The position numbers and the translations under genes are program-made. The notes beneath the pieces are model-generated. The model had not been told where the DNA came from and ran no database searches. It worked only from the letters and a program-made list of their open reading frames with translations. Below, one piece after another: positions 13,301 to 48,100 of a stretch of 64,000 nucleotides of DNA (position 1 is its first letter; every line of letters starts with the position of its first letter). The DNA is taken from NCBI GenBank assembly GCA_013399115.1, contig VXAA01001238.1:62001-126000 (forward strand), written 5' to 3'. The stretch comes from Anseranas semipalmata (Eukaryota; Chordata; Aves; Anseriformes; Anseranatidae).

Positions 13301-16300
13301 TGACCAAGGGCTCTAGACTACATGCGACCCCCACTGAACTGAATTAGCAGTGAGTCACATAGCGTGCATATAAGAAAGCTGCTGCAACCTTCAGCTGCTG
13401 ACTGGGGCCTTCACGGCCCTCCTGTGGGCTCTGGCTAAGAACATTCAGTCTTCAGAGCAAAGTGCTTTACTTAGAAGATGGCAGTGATGGCGGCACTGTT
13501 ACAACCTTCATTAGGCACCTTGTGATATTTACCACGATGCAACTTAACTGGATGATCAAACACTCTCCCTGCCTCACTGCACAGAATGGTTTGTACTAGC
13601 TGAAATAGTAGTTATCCACCACCCGCTTCATCTGCATCATTCCGTGTGGGGATTCTTCTTTAGCCCTTGTTATCAAACCCCCATGCAGGGTAAAACAACA
13701 TTAGTTTCCTAACTCAGGATGCTCCTGAATGCTGCCACCACAATATGCACTTCACAGGCAGAAATGAATTTATTTTTGTAGTGTTTGTGTAAGTTTGTGG
13801 GAAAGTAAGATCATTGTCCACAGTTTGTGGGTAAGGGTGAACTGAGGTACTGAATATAACATCAAATGTTCTCACTGTTTGTGGGTACCCCTTTCAGACA
13901 TGCAGGATTTCATTTGTAAGAGTATTTGGCATTGTGCCGCATTTTCTAAGGTCAGTGATGTACTTTGGACTTCAGTCCACGCTGCCTGGCAGAACATTGG
14001 TCAAGGAATACGAGAGAGCATAGCCTGCTTGTCATGGGCTGCAGGACAGCTGTAGCTTGGGTGCAGTGCACCCACCAGCCTGAAGGACAGCCTGACCTTC
14101 GGCATCCCATATGTCCCCTTTGCCTTTGTGGCATGCAGCAGTGAGGGACTGTGTGACTTGTTAGCAGACAACTGACATCCTGCAGAGGAGGAATGGGCTA
14201 CCTGGCAGCTGCTCTGGGTTAGATGCTATGGGATGACCTGTAGGTACCACTAAGTGGAAGCCAAGCTTTCTCCCCTCGCTGTCCTCCCAAGCTTATATAA
14301 AGCCTGTGAAGGTTGGACTCAGTAACAGCTTGAGCCTGTGTGCAAAATAAAATGTGGTGTCAGTTTTTTTTTTTTTTTTTTAATGCAGGCGCCTAGAAAA
14401 TGAGGAGTATGCAATTAATGATCACTCATGCAAAGCCTGTCCTAAGGGAATGAGCCAGCATCACTAGGCAATTTTGTGCTGTGGTAGGGTAGAGCCCAGA
14501 TCCCCATGCTCCCGCTGCTCTAGATTAATCGTCAGACCATTCATGCCACTGATACCCATCTTCCACCTGCTGTGACAAATGAGGTAAGGTCCCACAGATA
14601 ACAGCCTCATTTTCTGTACACTTCTAATTCACACTCAGCACAGATCCTCCCAGTGTTAAGGGAGAATCCTGTTGAACAAATCATGGGCATTCTTTTTATG
14701 AAAGACCCTATCGGATTACATAAAATACTTCTTATAATGTATATAATATATAAATTATCTTAGTCAAGCAACTAACTGTCTTAGTATGGAGTATCTGCGT
14801 GAAGTATCACCTGTATTATACAGAAGTTTAGACTGATATTTTCTCCTAGTCTTGAAATCTACTGTATTTTGTAACCAAGCCAGTAAGCCCAATCTTTTTT
14901 TGAAATAGTTCTTCAAAATTTGATACCACAATTAAAGAAAAAAAAGTGTTTTTTTCCTTAGTTTCACAGCTTTTTAGTGACTTGGAGATAGCTAAGTTCA
15001 CAACCCAGAACTTCCCTACTTGAAATACTACAGTAAATGATACAGTAACAGGATGCATAACACGAATAACATCCTGTTATTGTTTCACGTACTCTACTAC
15101 TGGGGTGGTTTTTTGCACTCTTCTGTTCTTTTCCCTGTTCTCTCTGCTTCACTCCATCCTATTCCCTGTGATTTAGCACCTATCCTGTGCCATCTGGTGT
15201 CCCAAACCCACCAGTGACAGCAACACTGAAAGGACCATGGTGTACATGAATAGTTGAGGCACTGACTACTTCTAAATTGACGTAGTATAATACAGTACTA
15301 TGGGATCTTAATCTCCTAAATCAGAGGGTTGGGGCAAACTAGGCCGCTCACCTGACTTTTCCTTAAGCACTGTTTATGCAGTTATAAACAATTGAGACTA
15401 TTTTCACAACACTGGAGCAGCTTCACGCTAGGTGGGGCTGACCTGTCCACCTTTAATACCATTAGCTCCCACCACCCACTGTTGGCATAGGTGTAATCAG
15501 GTGCTGGGCACAGCCTTCACAGGGAGGTATGTTTTGTGCTGAAATTAGTGGGAGTTATATGGAATGATGTCTATGTTCTGGCCTTGCTGATTAATTTCGG
15601 AAGGACATTTTGTGCATAAGGGTTGCTGTGGGTTAGTGCAGGTTATAGTGTTGACTATAATTTACAAACAGACAGTCGTGTTTGCTGAGGGGCTGACACC
15701 CAACACGAGGCATACATGGGGTGTTTTGTTGCCCTGAGGCCACACTGTGTAACGCAGGGCTGTTGGGAAGGCCCCTGTCTGCATGTCAGCAGAGACAGGC
15801 AAGCAGGAACACGCAGAAACTGTGGTCAGCGAGTGATGCAATGCTGGGACGCAATGTCGGGGGAGCAGATGGGAACTGCCGGAGTGCGAACTGCTGTTCT
15901 GCTGATGTGAGCCAGTAGGTTTGAGCTGCAATGAAAAGGTTGTTAGTGATGTAAACCCACAAAAGCACAACCAAGGTAAATGAACCTGTCCCAGAGCTAT
16001 GGACACGTTAGTCCTTTGGGTATCTTTTGACTTACAGAACTGCTTGGTATGGTGTCAGGTGTGCTGATGCAGTCTGCAGCACTGCAAATATCAAACACAG
16101 ATATTACTGCTTGCATGTGTACTGGCTATAGGACTACAGGTTTTCTACTAAGACTGCTCTATTTCTATGTGGACTGTTCACTGCAGGACTGAAGATCAAC
16201 TGCTGCTCAGATAACAAATACAGGAGGCACTCTGAGTCAAGGTGGACTCTGCACTGATCCACTTGGAGAATTATTCCAAACTTTGCAAAATAATTCAGCC

Positions 16301-16315
16301 AGAATTTGTGGATAA
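10331..16315. other. Intergenic sequence, nothing recognised
   Basis: No exon or recognisable repeat was seen. The stretch includes a T-run at about 14366-14381 and a moderately GC-rich patch at 15690-15900 whose overlapping frames give ORFs of up to 114 codons with no recognisable domain. I treat these as chance. Confidence 0.45.
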
Positions 16316-16317
16316 GT

Positions 16318-16800
16318 ATCATAGAATCATAGAGTCATAGAATGGCTTGGGTTGGAAGGGACCTTAAAGATCATCTGGTTCCAAACCCCCTGCCACAGGC
16401 AGGGATGCCACCCACTAGATCAGGTTGTCTAGGGCACCATCCAGCCTGTCCTTGAACACCTCCATGGATGGGGCATCCACAATTTCTCTGGGCAACCCAT
16501 TCCAGTGCCTCACCACCCTCACAGTGAAGAATTTCTTCCTAATGTCTAGTCTAAATCCATCCTCTTTTAGTTTAAAACCATTGCCCCTTGTCCTATCATT
16601 ATCTACCCAAGTAAAGAGTCCCTCTCCATCCTTTTTATAAGCCCCCTTTAAGTATTGAAAGGCCGTAATGAGGTCTCCCCGGAGCCTTCTCTTCTCCAGG
16701 CTGAACATCCCCAGCTCTCTCAGCCTTTCCTCATAGGAGAGGTGCTCCAGCCCTCTGATCATCTTTGTGGCCCTCCTCTAGACCCGTTCTAACAGGTCCG
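16318..16800 (-). mobile_element. CR1 LINE fragment, minus orientation, well preserved
   Basis: The left edge carries the CR1 3' terminus (ATAGAATCATAGAGTCATAG) followed by the highly typical block 'GGTTGGAAGGGACCTTAAAG'. On the minus strand a 115-codon open frame at 16415-16762 matches the tail of the CR1 ORF2 product, with segments such as [20 protein letters not shown] and [19 protein letters not shown]. The frame is still open, so this is one of the younger copies in the window. It is 5'-truncated at about 16800. Confidence 0.95.
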
Positions 16801-16949
16801 TAAGTACGAAGAAATCCTCACTTTTAAATATTTCATAGATAAAAGAAGAGATGTATAACACACTGGTTGCACGGTTTGCCCCAGTTCACGACTGAGGCTT
16901 ATGAATAACATTTCACATGTTACAACAGGAGTGAGAGCAAAGCCAAGGT

Positions 16950-18330
16950 ACGCTTGACCTGCAGGCAAGGGTGAGGCAGGGCTCTGCCTCCCGCCCGTGC
17001 AGCGGGCATTGGCTGGGTTCAGGGGCAGGGGCTGGCAGGCCTGCCTGTGCTGAGCCCCCCTGGCATGTGGCAAACCAGCCGGAGGCTGGCAGCGGGATCA
17101 GGCCACAGCCAAGTCCAAGGGTCAGGCAGATAGCGCAGCTCACAGGCTGCGCCGCGTGTCGTTTCACCAGCACAGCGCCCTGCGGGCCGCACTGGCTCTG
17201 TTGTACACCGCCCTCGGCCCTGCTGCGGGGCAGGGGCTGTACAGCCGAGCAGTAACGAACTCACAGGGTCGGGGGGGGCTCGCTGTGTGGCAAATGTCCC
17301 AGGAGAGCAGGCCGGGGTGCACAGCCCGGTCCGTGCCCACAGTGGCTCCACGGCCAGCTCTGCTACCAGGCCTGGGGCCTGTCATGGCCCTGCCCTGTCC
17401 TGCCCTGGGGCCTGCTGCGGTCCTCGGGCGCTCCAAGGCCCGTCCTGGTGCCGGTGGATAGCCGCGTCAGCCCGGCTACCAGCGGGCACCGCGGCCTGCC
17501 CAGGCGCGGGTCTGGGGCTCGCTGCGGTCCCAGGGGCAGCGGGGCCCTCTGGAGCCCACCCCGGCACCGCCCGCGGAAGGCAGCTTCTGAGGCCTGCCCG
17601 TGCTCCGGAGCCCTCCGTGGCCGCGGGCCCGCTGGGCCCGGGGGCAGGTGGCGGGGCCGGGGCCGGGGNNNNNNNNNNNNNNNNNNNNNNNNNNNNNNNN
17701 NNNNNNNNNNNNNNNNNNNNNNNNNNNNNNNNNNNNNNNNNNNNNNNNNNNNNNNNNNNNNNNNNNNNNNNNNNNNNNNNNNNNNNNNNNNNNNNNNNNN
17801 NNNNNNNNNNNNNNNNNNNNNNNNNNNNNNNNNNNNNNNNNNNNNNNNNNNNNNNNNNNNNNNNNNNNNNNNNNNNNNNNNNNNNNNNNNNNNNNNNNNN
17901 NNNNNNNNNNNNNNNNNNNNGGGAGGCGGCCGCGCCGGGTGCCGGGGTGCCCCGGGGCCGTGAGCGCGCAGCGCGGCCGGAGCTCCGGGACCGCGGCTGG
18001 ATGCTGCCGCCCGGGGAAGATGGCAACTGGCCGGGGGGCGCGGGCAGGGAGCGCTCGACGGAATCAAAGCCTTGAAAAACCCCTCCGAGCTGCGGGAAAG
18101 GGCCGCGCTGCTTAAACGCCAGCGAGGAGGAGCGAGGGAGCCCCTCAGGGAGGCTGAGCGGGCTTCCTGAAGCCGCCGTCGCTTCGTGCAGGGCAGCAGA
18201 AGTGCGATTTCCACCCCTGTTCGTGCTGCTCTCCTGCTCTGGAGCCCCGCTGCCGCTCCCGTTGACCTGCGCCAGCTCTGCCTGCCCGCCAGAAGCCCTT
18301 CACCGGGCACCCGGAATGGGAAAATCTTTA
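16950..18330 (+). promoter_or_regulatory. AHCY: CpG island 2, AHCY promoter and first-exon region
   Basis: GC- and CpG-dense sequence runs from about 16950 to 18330 around the 17669-17920 gap and returns to AT-rich intron right after. It sits directly upstream of the first identifiable AHCY exon. The initiator segment of AHCY (MSDKLPYKV in vertebrates) was searched for in the visible sequence on both sides of the gap and is not there, so the start codon most likely lies in the gap. Confidence 0.75.
17669..17920. other. Assembly gap (252 N) likely hiding AHCY exon 1
   Basis: The N run lies inside the AHCY CpG island. Exon 2 begins in phase 1, needing one G from a preceding exon to complete an alanine codon. 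An exon of about 9 codons plus one base is therefore missing, and it would fit here. Confidence 0.99.
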
Positions 18331-19464
18331 AATTTGGGGCCTATCTTACTCATTGCCCTAAAGATTTTAGTGGGTGGTTTTGTAAACATGAAAATTCATT
18401 TAAAAGCAACATCAATAACTAAAACAAACAAACAAAAAAAACCCCACTCGCTTTTCTAAAGAGTTGTGTGCTCTTTGAAGATCAAATTAAAAAAGAAAAC
18501 ATTAGTCCATAAGGTTCTAGTTCATACAAAAATTGCCTTGGAGGAAATAATGTGAGAGTTGCAAACCTAAAATACTCCGGGAGATTCTTTAAGCACCAGT
18601 GGGTAAGATTGCTGAGCTTTTAAGATGGGTGAGATTAAAGAATACCACCCCCGCCACCCCCTTCACCATTGTTTCAATGCCCATCCATATTTCCTGGTCT
18701 TTTTCAGTTCTGGCTGGTGTAATGGCCAGACACAAGAGCTTCAATGGCCCCTGGGCTTCATTCTGGAACAAAATGCAACTAGCTTGTCTGTATGAAACCA
18801 GGCACTCTGGCTTAGAGGTCCTAGTGTTCCTGAATGCTCTTAAGGGCCTGTGTTCACTAGGTAGCTGAAAGAAAGGTATCTGACCATGTTTGTAATGAAA
18901 CTGTAAGCTCCTGAAATCTCTGGAAGATCTAACCAAGTGAGAGGGACATTTGGCATTGGCCGATGCCGCAGAGTAGTGCACTAGGTGTTAGCTGTTCGGC
19001 CCTTGCCTTTGTAGGTGAGGCTGGAGTCAGACCTGCATTGCAGGTGCAATATTTTCTACCCCGAGCTAGACTGTGGGAATTCCAATATTCAGACTTGTGA
19101 CTAATGGTGCTTCAATAATTATCTTTGTGGAGCCAAGGTGGGAGCCCTGCAGCTTAGTCCTTAACAGGAGGAGCTGGGTGGGGCTCAGCCCCTGGAGCCC
19201 TTGACAGGGAGCACACTATGTGTTTTCATGTGCAGAAGCTGTTACTGTACATGCAGCCCCCAACACGTGCAAGTCTTAATAGTGTGGAAAGTGTCAGAGC
19301 CTTGGGATGGGTGCTTAAAGTTGGAGCATAATGAATGAAGGGGCTGCAGGACTCCTGAGCAATAGGTCACGGTTGGTTAATGTGCCCATACTTTGTTATT
19401 TTGGGACTGTTTGGTCTAAACTTGTTTGAAAGCCTGTGTACCATTGTGTAAAAGCAGGGAGTAA

Positions 19465-42295
<22,831 letters not shown>

Positions 42296-43160
42296 ACAGG
42301 TGGCAGTACCCAAAGACCAAAGTGCAGGGATGCAACCTTCCAAAGCTCTAGTGTGTGCTGGGATTCTGAGAACAAGCCCTTCGCCATCCTCCTCTCAGTG
42401 CTGCAGAACTCATCCCCTTACCAAGGGAGCTTCAGGGCTTATTTTCTTACTGAAAGAGGATCACCCTGACTCTGGGAATTAGAATGGGTTACTTAGCTGC
42501 TGTCACAGTGAAAAGGATCCTAGGCTCCTTTTATTGGCTCCTAATGTCCCAATAAGAGGGGCAGGACAAAAGAGAATGCTAAATGAAAATGGCTACACTT
42601 GTCAAACATGTGGCCAGCTGCCTGTTTGAATAGACTAATGAATAAGATGGGGAACAGTTTCTACAGAGAGATGCTTTCTGCCATGCCCTGTTCAAATTAG
42701 ATAAACCCTGTTACTAAGCTAGCAGTGTCAGGCTTCTCTCCACAAAGGTGCCATAGCTGAAATGTATGTTGAGAAACTAGGGGAAGTAGGGAGGAGTATT
42801 TCTGCAGGTTGCTTGGTCTCCGTTGTACAGTATCAACATAATCTACTCAGATTAGAACTGGAGTTTTTTTTCTGGGTTAACCTATTGGGTTAATCTTGGT
42901 CAGAACCAAGACCCTTCTATGCTGCTTCCATAGGAACTCTAGAAGGGGTGAGGCAAGGGTGACTTAAGCAGCCTTCTAATGTGTCGTGAATGGCTGAGGA
43001 GCCACTGAGGGGATGGTTAGGTTTAGGGATCTTGTTTTATCCTATGAAAACGCCAGCAGCACACTTCTACCCGAACTTGATTTTCTGAGATGTCATGACT
43101 GCTGTATCTTTTCTGTCACCGACTCAGTGCTTTTATTAAAGATGTGACTGTGGCCTGACT
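42296..43160 (+). other. AHCY: AHCY 3' untranslated region
   Basis: About 860 bases run from the AHCY stop codon to the poly-A signal at 43135. No coding potential. The end point is an estimate, 10-25 bases after the ATTAAA hexamer and before a T/G-rich stretch. Confidence 0.75.
43135..43140 (+). terminator. AHCY: AHCY polyadenylation signal ATTAAA
   Basis: ATTAAA, the commonest variant hexamer, lies in CTTTTATTAAAGATG. It is followed within about 30 bases by a G/T-rich element (GACTTGTTTTGTACAG), as expected downstream of a cleavage site. Confidence 0.7.
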
Positions 43161-43358
43161 TGTTTTGTACAGTAAGATGCTTTGGGTTTTGTCATGGATC
43201 TATTTAGTTCTGTGTATTCATTAAGTCAGTGAAAACATTTTGTGTATCCATTTGTGGTTTCTTAGGGCAAAAGCCAGCGCTGTGGCTAGCCTGCATCCTA
43301 TACTTGAGATAGGAGACACTATTCCTGAATTTAAATATATCTGAAGGTCTGAATGTGA

Positions 43359-43383
43359 GGGGAGCGGGGTGGGGGGTGGGGGG
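43359..43383 (+). other. G-quadruplex-type tract downstream of AHCY
   Basis: The stretch has four G-blocks (GGGG, GGGG, GGGGGG, GGGGGG) separated by AGC, T and T. This meets the usual G-quadruplex pattern on the AHCY sense strand. It lies about 220 bases past the poly-A signal. Confidence 0.6.
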
Positions 43384-43899
43384 TGGTGCAGAATGGAACA
43401 ACACGACACCTCTACCCACACAGATTCCTCTCTGTATGTCATGAAAGTCCTCTCTTGCCACTGTCCTCCTCAGTCAACATTATACAGCAGGCCACCTCTG
43501 TTTCTGGATGTAAGAAAATGAAAGATTTGGTAGGATATTAGAGAGAGGGGGAAAAAAAAGAAAAGAGAAGTGCTCTGAGATTCATGTTCAAGCACCAGGT
43601 ATGATGTCAGTAAGCAATTAAAACAGATGGAGGGTATGAACTGTTGGAGGAGGCAAAAAAGGGAACAAGTAACTAAGGTGTTGCTTGGTATGCTTTTTTT
43701 TTTTGCTTTCCATTCTGCAAAGAATCTGTTGTCAACCTCTAAAGAGCACTGATTTTAACTGAGTATGGATCTCAGAAAGATAACCATGATAAATGAATCC
43801 ATAATCAACATCAGTAATCCTTCAAATCTGCATATATAGAGTTCCACCACAACACACACAGCTGCAGTACACATCCAAATGTAGGTGACAGGAGATGGT

Positions 43900-45110
43900 C
43901 ACCTTATGTCATACATAGTTGTGACAGAATAAAGATTATATAAAAAGTCATAGAAGAAATGCAATAGGGAAACAAGGACTGGATATCGTCCTTTCTGTTG
44001 CCCTTCAAATTTCTCATGACTCTTCTCTAGCTGGGCTTTGTCTTCTCTAAACCCATCTATCAGCTGAAAATCTGCTATCCTGAAGTCCAGGGTTGTAATT
44101 CTGCTGTTGGACCTGATCACTTCTCTCTGGATCATGGATTCATTGAATAACTTAGGTTGGAAGAGCTATCTGGTGGTCCATCCTCCTCAAACTAGGACTG
44201 GGGAGATCAAGTTGTGGATCAGCTTTCACAGGCGAGTTTGTCTCGGGATAGAGATTACACAACCTCCTTAGGCTTGTCAACTAACATTTACCTACCCTCC
44301 AGATGAACATTTATTTTCTGTACATGTAACTAGAATTTCCTGTGTTGCAGCTTATGTTCATTGCTTCCTGTTTTATTCCTGTGCACCTCTGAGAATGGTC
44401 TAGCTCCACCTTCACTGTGTGTTCCCATTAGGCAGTCATAGGCAGCAATAAATCCCCCGTCATCTTTTCCAGCTTGAACAAGCTCAGGTCTTCGTCTCCT
44501 CATGCATCCTGTTCTTCAGTTCCCCGATCCTCTTAGTTGCTCTCAGGTATGTCAATGTCGTCTTTATACGGGGGAGCTAAAACCCTGCAGATGCCTTTAT
44601 GGTGTCAAACAGGGGAGAAGGTTCCTTTTTTTTTTTTTTTTTTTTTTTGGCCTGCTGATTCCACTTTTGCTGATACAGTTCAGGATAAAGGCTTCACATT
44701 CTCTGCAGGCAAGGCTACCTTCACGTGTTTGACCAGTTTTTCTTTGAGTAACACATCCAGTAGAACACTTCTTCTAGTTGGTTCGCTGACCACTTGTCAA
44801 GAATTGTCCTTGCTGCTCTCTGAACTTTCTGGATTGCTTGTGCCCAACCCTACTGCCTTTCCAGCAGATACCAGGGTGGCTGAAATGAAGTCTCCCTGGG
44901 GTGCTGGAGTTTGCTATCAAGAGGCTTCTTCCAGCTATATAAAGAAGCTTTCAGCTACTTTGTATTCTTGTTGGGTGGTCTTTATCAGTTGCCCACCACA
45001 GTGTCACCTGTGTTGGTCTGTCCTCTTATACTTGGTCCACAACCTTCTGACTCAGTTCTCAAAGCATTATGGTCTCACAGAAGTTGAAGATAACAGGTCT
45101 AGCTGACAGC
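43900..45110 (-). mobile_element. Old CR1 LINE copy, minus orientation
   Basis: From 44133, 'ATTCATTGAATAACTTAGGTTGG' starts a CR1 3' end read on the minus strand, followed by blocks at 44190 (CAAACTAGGACTGG), 44420-44480 (ending GCAATAAATCCCCC) and 44600-44700 typical of CR1. The part to the left, 43900-44130 (around AAGTCCAGGGTTGTAATTCT), looks like a second old repeat fragment. A 23-base T-run at 44626-44648 interrupts the copy. The right end is uncertain. Confidence 0.65.
44626..44648. repeat. Poly-T run (23 bases) inside CR1 copy
   Basis: Twenty-three consecutive T where other CR1 copies have ordinary sequence, suggesting slippage expansion or a short insertion with its tail. Confidence 0.85.
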
Positions 45111-48100
45111 CTGAGTTTGTGAAGTACATACCGCACTAGGTCATCAATTCATAGCGCTTTGATAGCGGTGTTTTTTGTCTGAAATGTTTTTCAGGAAGGT
45201 CTGTTAGGGTTGAGTGGGGACTAGCAACCAGTTCTGTGCTAATGATGCTTTATTTCATGTGTTGGGTGGTAGGTCAGGACTTGCTTCACATTGCTGTTTG
45301 TTAGTTACAGATTGCTCACAGAAATCATGTGTTTAATATATAGAGGAATTTGTGTGTATGTGTGTATGTGTTTGGTTTTCCACAGAAAGACTTGGTCTTA
45401 TGTTTCCTAGTTGTTGGAGCTCTAAGGAAGCCTTGCAAACATTATCAGGCTCAGGGGCTGCGGCTCCTGAGTTTCAGAAAACATCTCTAGGGAGAATTTC
45501 TGTGCAGAACCAGGCCTGGAGAGCCAAATGCAAACTCCTGTTGTTCAGCTCCTGTTTAGACTCCAGAAGCTTTTTCAGCACGTGGAATTGTGATCCCGTA
45601 GATGAGTCAGGGAAATGTTTAGGCACCAGCAGCTTGACCATGTCTAAAATGTCTGGTCTGCTTTGCAGAGCCAGGTGCCAGTATGCTGAAGGGGAAGAGA
45701 ACAATCTGGTGGCTTTCTAGTGCAGCATTTTCATTGATAGATCCCAACCAGTTTTGCTTTACTGCTGAAAATACAGTAGTTTGAGCAAGTTAACACTGTG
45801 GGAATTTGACTCAAAACATGGTCTGAGTTCATAAAATATGAAAATTATATTTGAAATATGATATATATATGAATATATATATATGTATATATGAAATATG
45901 CTAGATCTTCTATTTTATCGGTCGAAGAAGACTAGATCAAACCCAGTCCCCAATAAAACCACTGGTAGAATTTCTCTTCCTCCCTCCCACCCCTTGCAGT
46001 GCAATTGTGGTTTAGTGCTGCCTCTAGAAGAAAAACTATGCCCAGTACCTGTCAACAGTATGTGTGAATCAGCAGTGTTGATGCAAGGTGGGTATTTCAT
46101 ATTTTTGTTCAGCTGTCATTGTGCACTGTATAGCTTTGTTTGGGTGCAGCTTACCGGCTTCTCTACCTGAAGGTTGGTACAAGTATGATCTTTACTTTGG
46201 CCAAACTTAGGTGTTGCTCTGGTTTGAACTCTTCCTCAGGAACAGTTTTGAATAACCTTTGCAGTAAAATACGCAGATTTCAATTCTGCTTCAGAAGCTT
46301 TCCAGAATGGATGGAAGACTTTGAAACGTGACCTTTGGTGTAGTAGCTGGTTTCATTCAAAAAGGAGAAGAAAAAAAAAAAGAAAAAAGGCAAGCATATT
46401 GATGTCTCATGTCTTGACTTCCTGCTACTTTCTCAACAGGTGTCTGATCCATAGTGAAGGAAAGCACACAGCTTTATTGCTTGCTTGCTTTTTATTGGCA
46501 AGAGCACGTCTGCTGGAACTGAGAGTTGCACTAAATCATTTCCAACTCTTTTATCAGCTTTCTCATTTTTTGTTTTTATTCTATTTACAATGAATTCAGT
46601 ATTCAGTCTGGTCTGAAGTAGAGCATTTTGATTGCCTGAACTCAGATTGTCACTCCCACTGCCGTTCTCTTACAATGGTTTTAACTGGACATAATGAATG
46701 ACAAACAATAGCACTGCAGAGAGCACAGCATCTGTGGGTACCGAGGCTCGCAAGTTTTGCGATCAGTTTGCATGGCATCCCACATCTGCCCTGCTGGGTC
46801 ATTTGGCAGTGACAGACTACAGACAACTTTTCTCATTTTGGTGACTCTGCCCAGCAGATGTTAGATGTTAAATAAGCAGGGTGAAATTTGAGCCACAGGA
46901 TCTCAAAAGTGGGGATGGATCATTGCACCATGTTGCAATTAGAGAGACCGTCATGTGTGCAGGGGTGAGAGCACAAAGTGGGGAACAAAGGCAAGTTTCG
47001 TACTCACTGTGAAACTCAGCAGGTCTGGTGGACGGGCAAGCAGGGTGATGCATTTAACTGCACGTCTGCACGTGTTCCTTCTGAAAGGTGCAGCGAGGAG
47101 GCTGTTAGGGAGCAGCGAGGAGCTCAGCTGCAGTGTCCGTTGGGCTCGCGTCCTCAACCAGGCTGGCCAAATGTAGGAAGTCTTGGGGCAGCCCTGCCTG
47201 CCAGTGCATCAGCCCTCAGTCTTGTTTGCAGGCTCCTTTTGAAAGGCAAAAATAAAAGGAGACATGAGATTTCCAACTGTGCATAAAGGAGGTCCAGTTT
47301 GGGAAAGTGGGAAAGTGTGTATGATACATCAGAGGAATGTGGAGAGCACAAAGAATAGAATCTAAAGACAATTTAGGTGTAGAAGATGATGTGTGCTGTC
47401 TGTAATAAAATAGGAATTGACTCAAATTTACCCCCACCCCCAAATACCACTGGCTGAGAACAGGGAAATGCCCAAGTCCACTGTAGTTAATAGGTTGTCA
47501 AATTTAGCCATTCCTGGCTATTAATTTAACAGGTATTTTTAAGTAGGGGGGGAAGGGGAGAGGTGATGATGCAAAACAAACAACAGCAACAAGAAAAACA
47601 GTAATAAAGTAGAGCTAAAATAAACCTAGTTACCACACTGGCAAAAGTTCTTGATTATACGCTATACCGAATTTCAGTATATACTTAATGCCCTCAGTGA
47701 TTTCCACTGCCAATGCCTTTTGTGTGGTTGGGCTGTCCTGGGACAGCAATGAGCTGCTTGGGCAGCTTGCACCTGCAGAATGACTGAACCTGGTGGTAAA
47801 ATGAAACTAATGATGCAAGTCTGTACTCTTAGCTTTTAGACAGGTCTATGACTTGGCCAGGAAGAACAATAACATGTTTCCTTAAATGCCTGTCTGATTC
47901 ATTTTCTGTTAATACTTTCCCTATTGCTACCAGTGAAAATACTATTCTCTTTTAAATATTGCAATGCTTGCCTCTATTTGTCCCTCCAATGAGTCAGAAG
48001 CAATGTGAGAGAACAGGCTGTATGTTTTTCTGCACTTATCTCAACCTGATACACTAGTCTCCATGATTTTTTTTTAAAGTAGATGATTTGCAGTACAGTC

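Noticed and set aside
15662..16006. 114-codon minus-strand ORF in the intergenic region
   Set aside because: It overlaps open frames on the other strand, has no domain, and its composition is explained by a local GC-rich patch.
16415..16762. 115-codon minus-strand ORF as a host gene
   Set aside because: The sequence is the tail of the CR1 ORF2 product inside a recognisable CR1 copy.
17287..18310. Long open frames (up to 315 codons) across CpG island 2
   Set aside because: Same artefact: N run plus GC-rich sequence, open in several frames on both strands at once.
18589..18981. 130-codon minus-strand ORF in AHCY intron 1
   Set aside because: No recognisable domain, no splice or poly-A context, and it lies in an intron antisense to AHCY.
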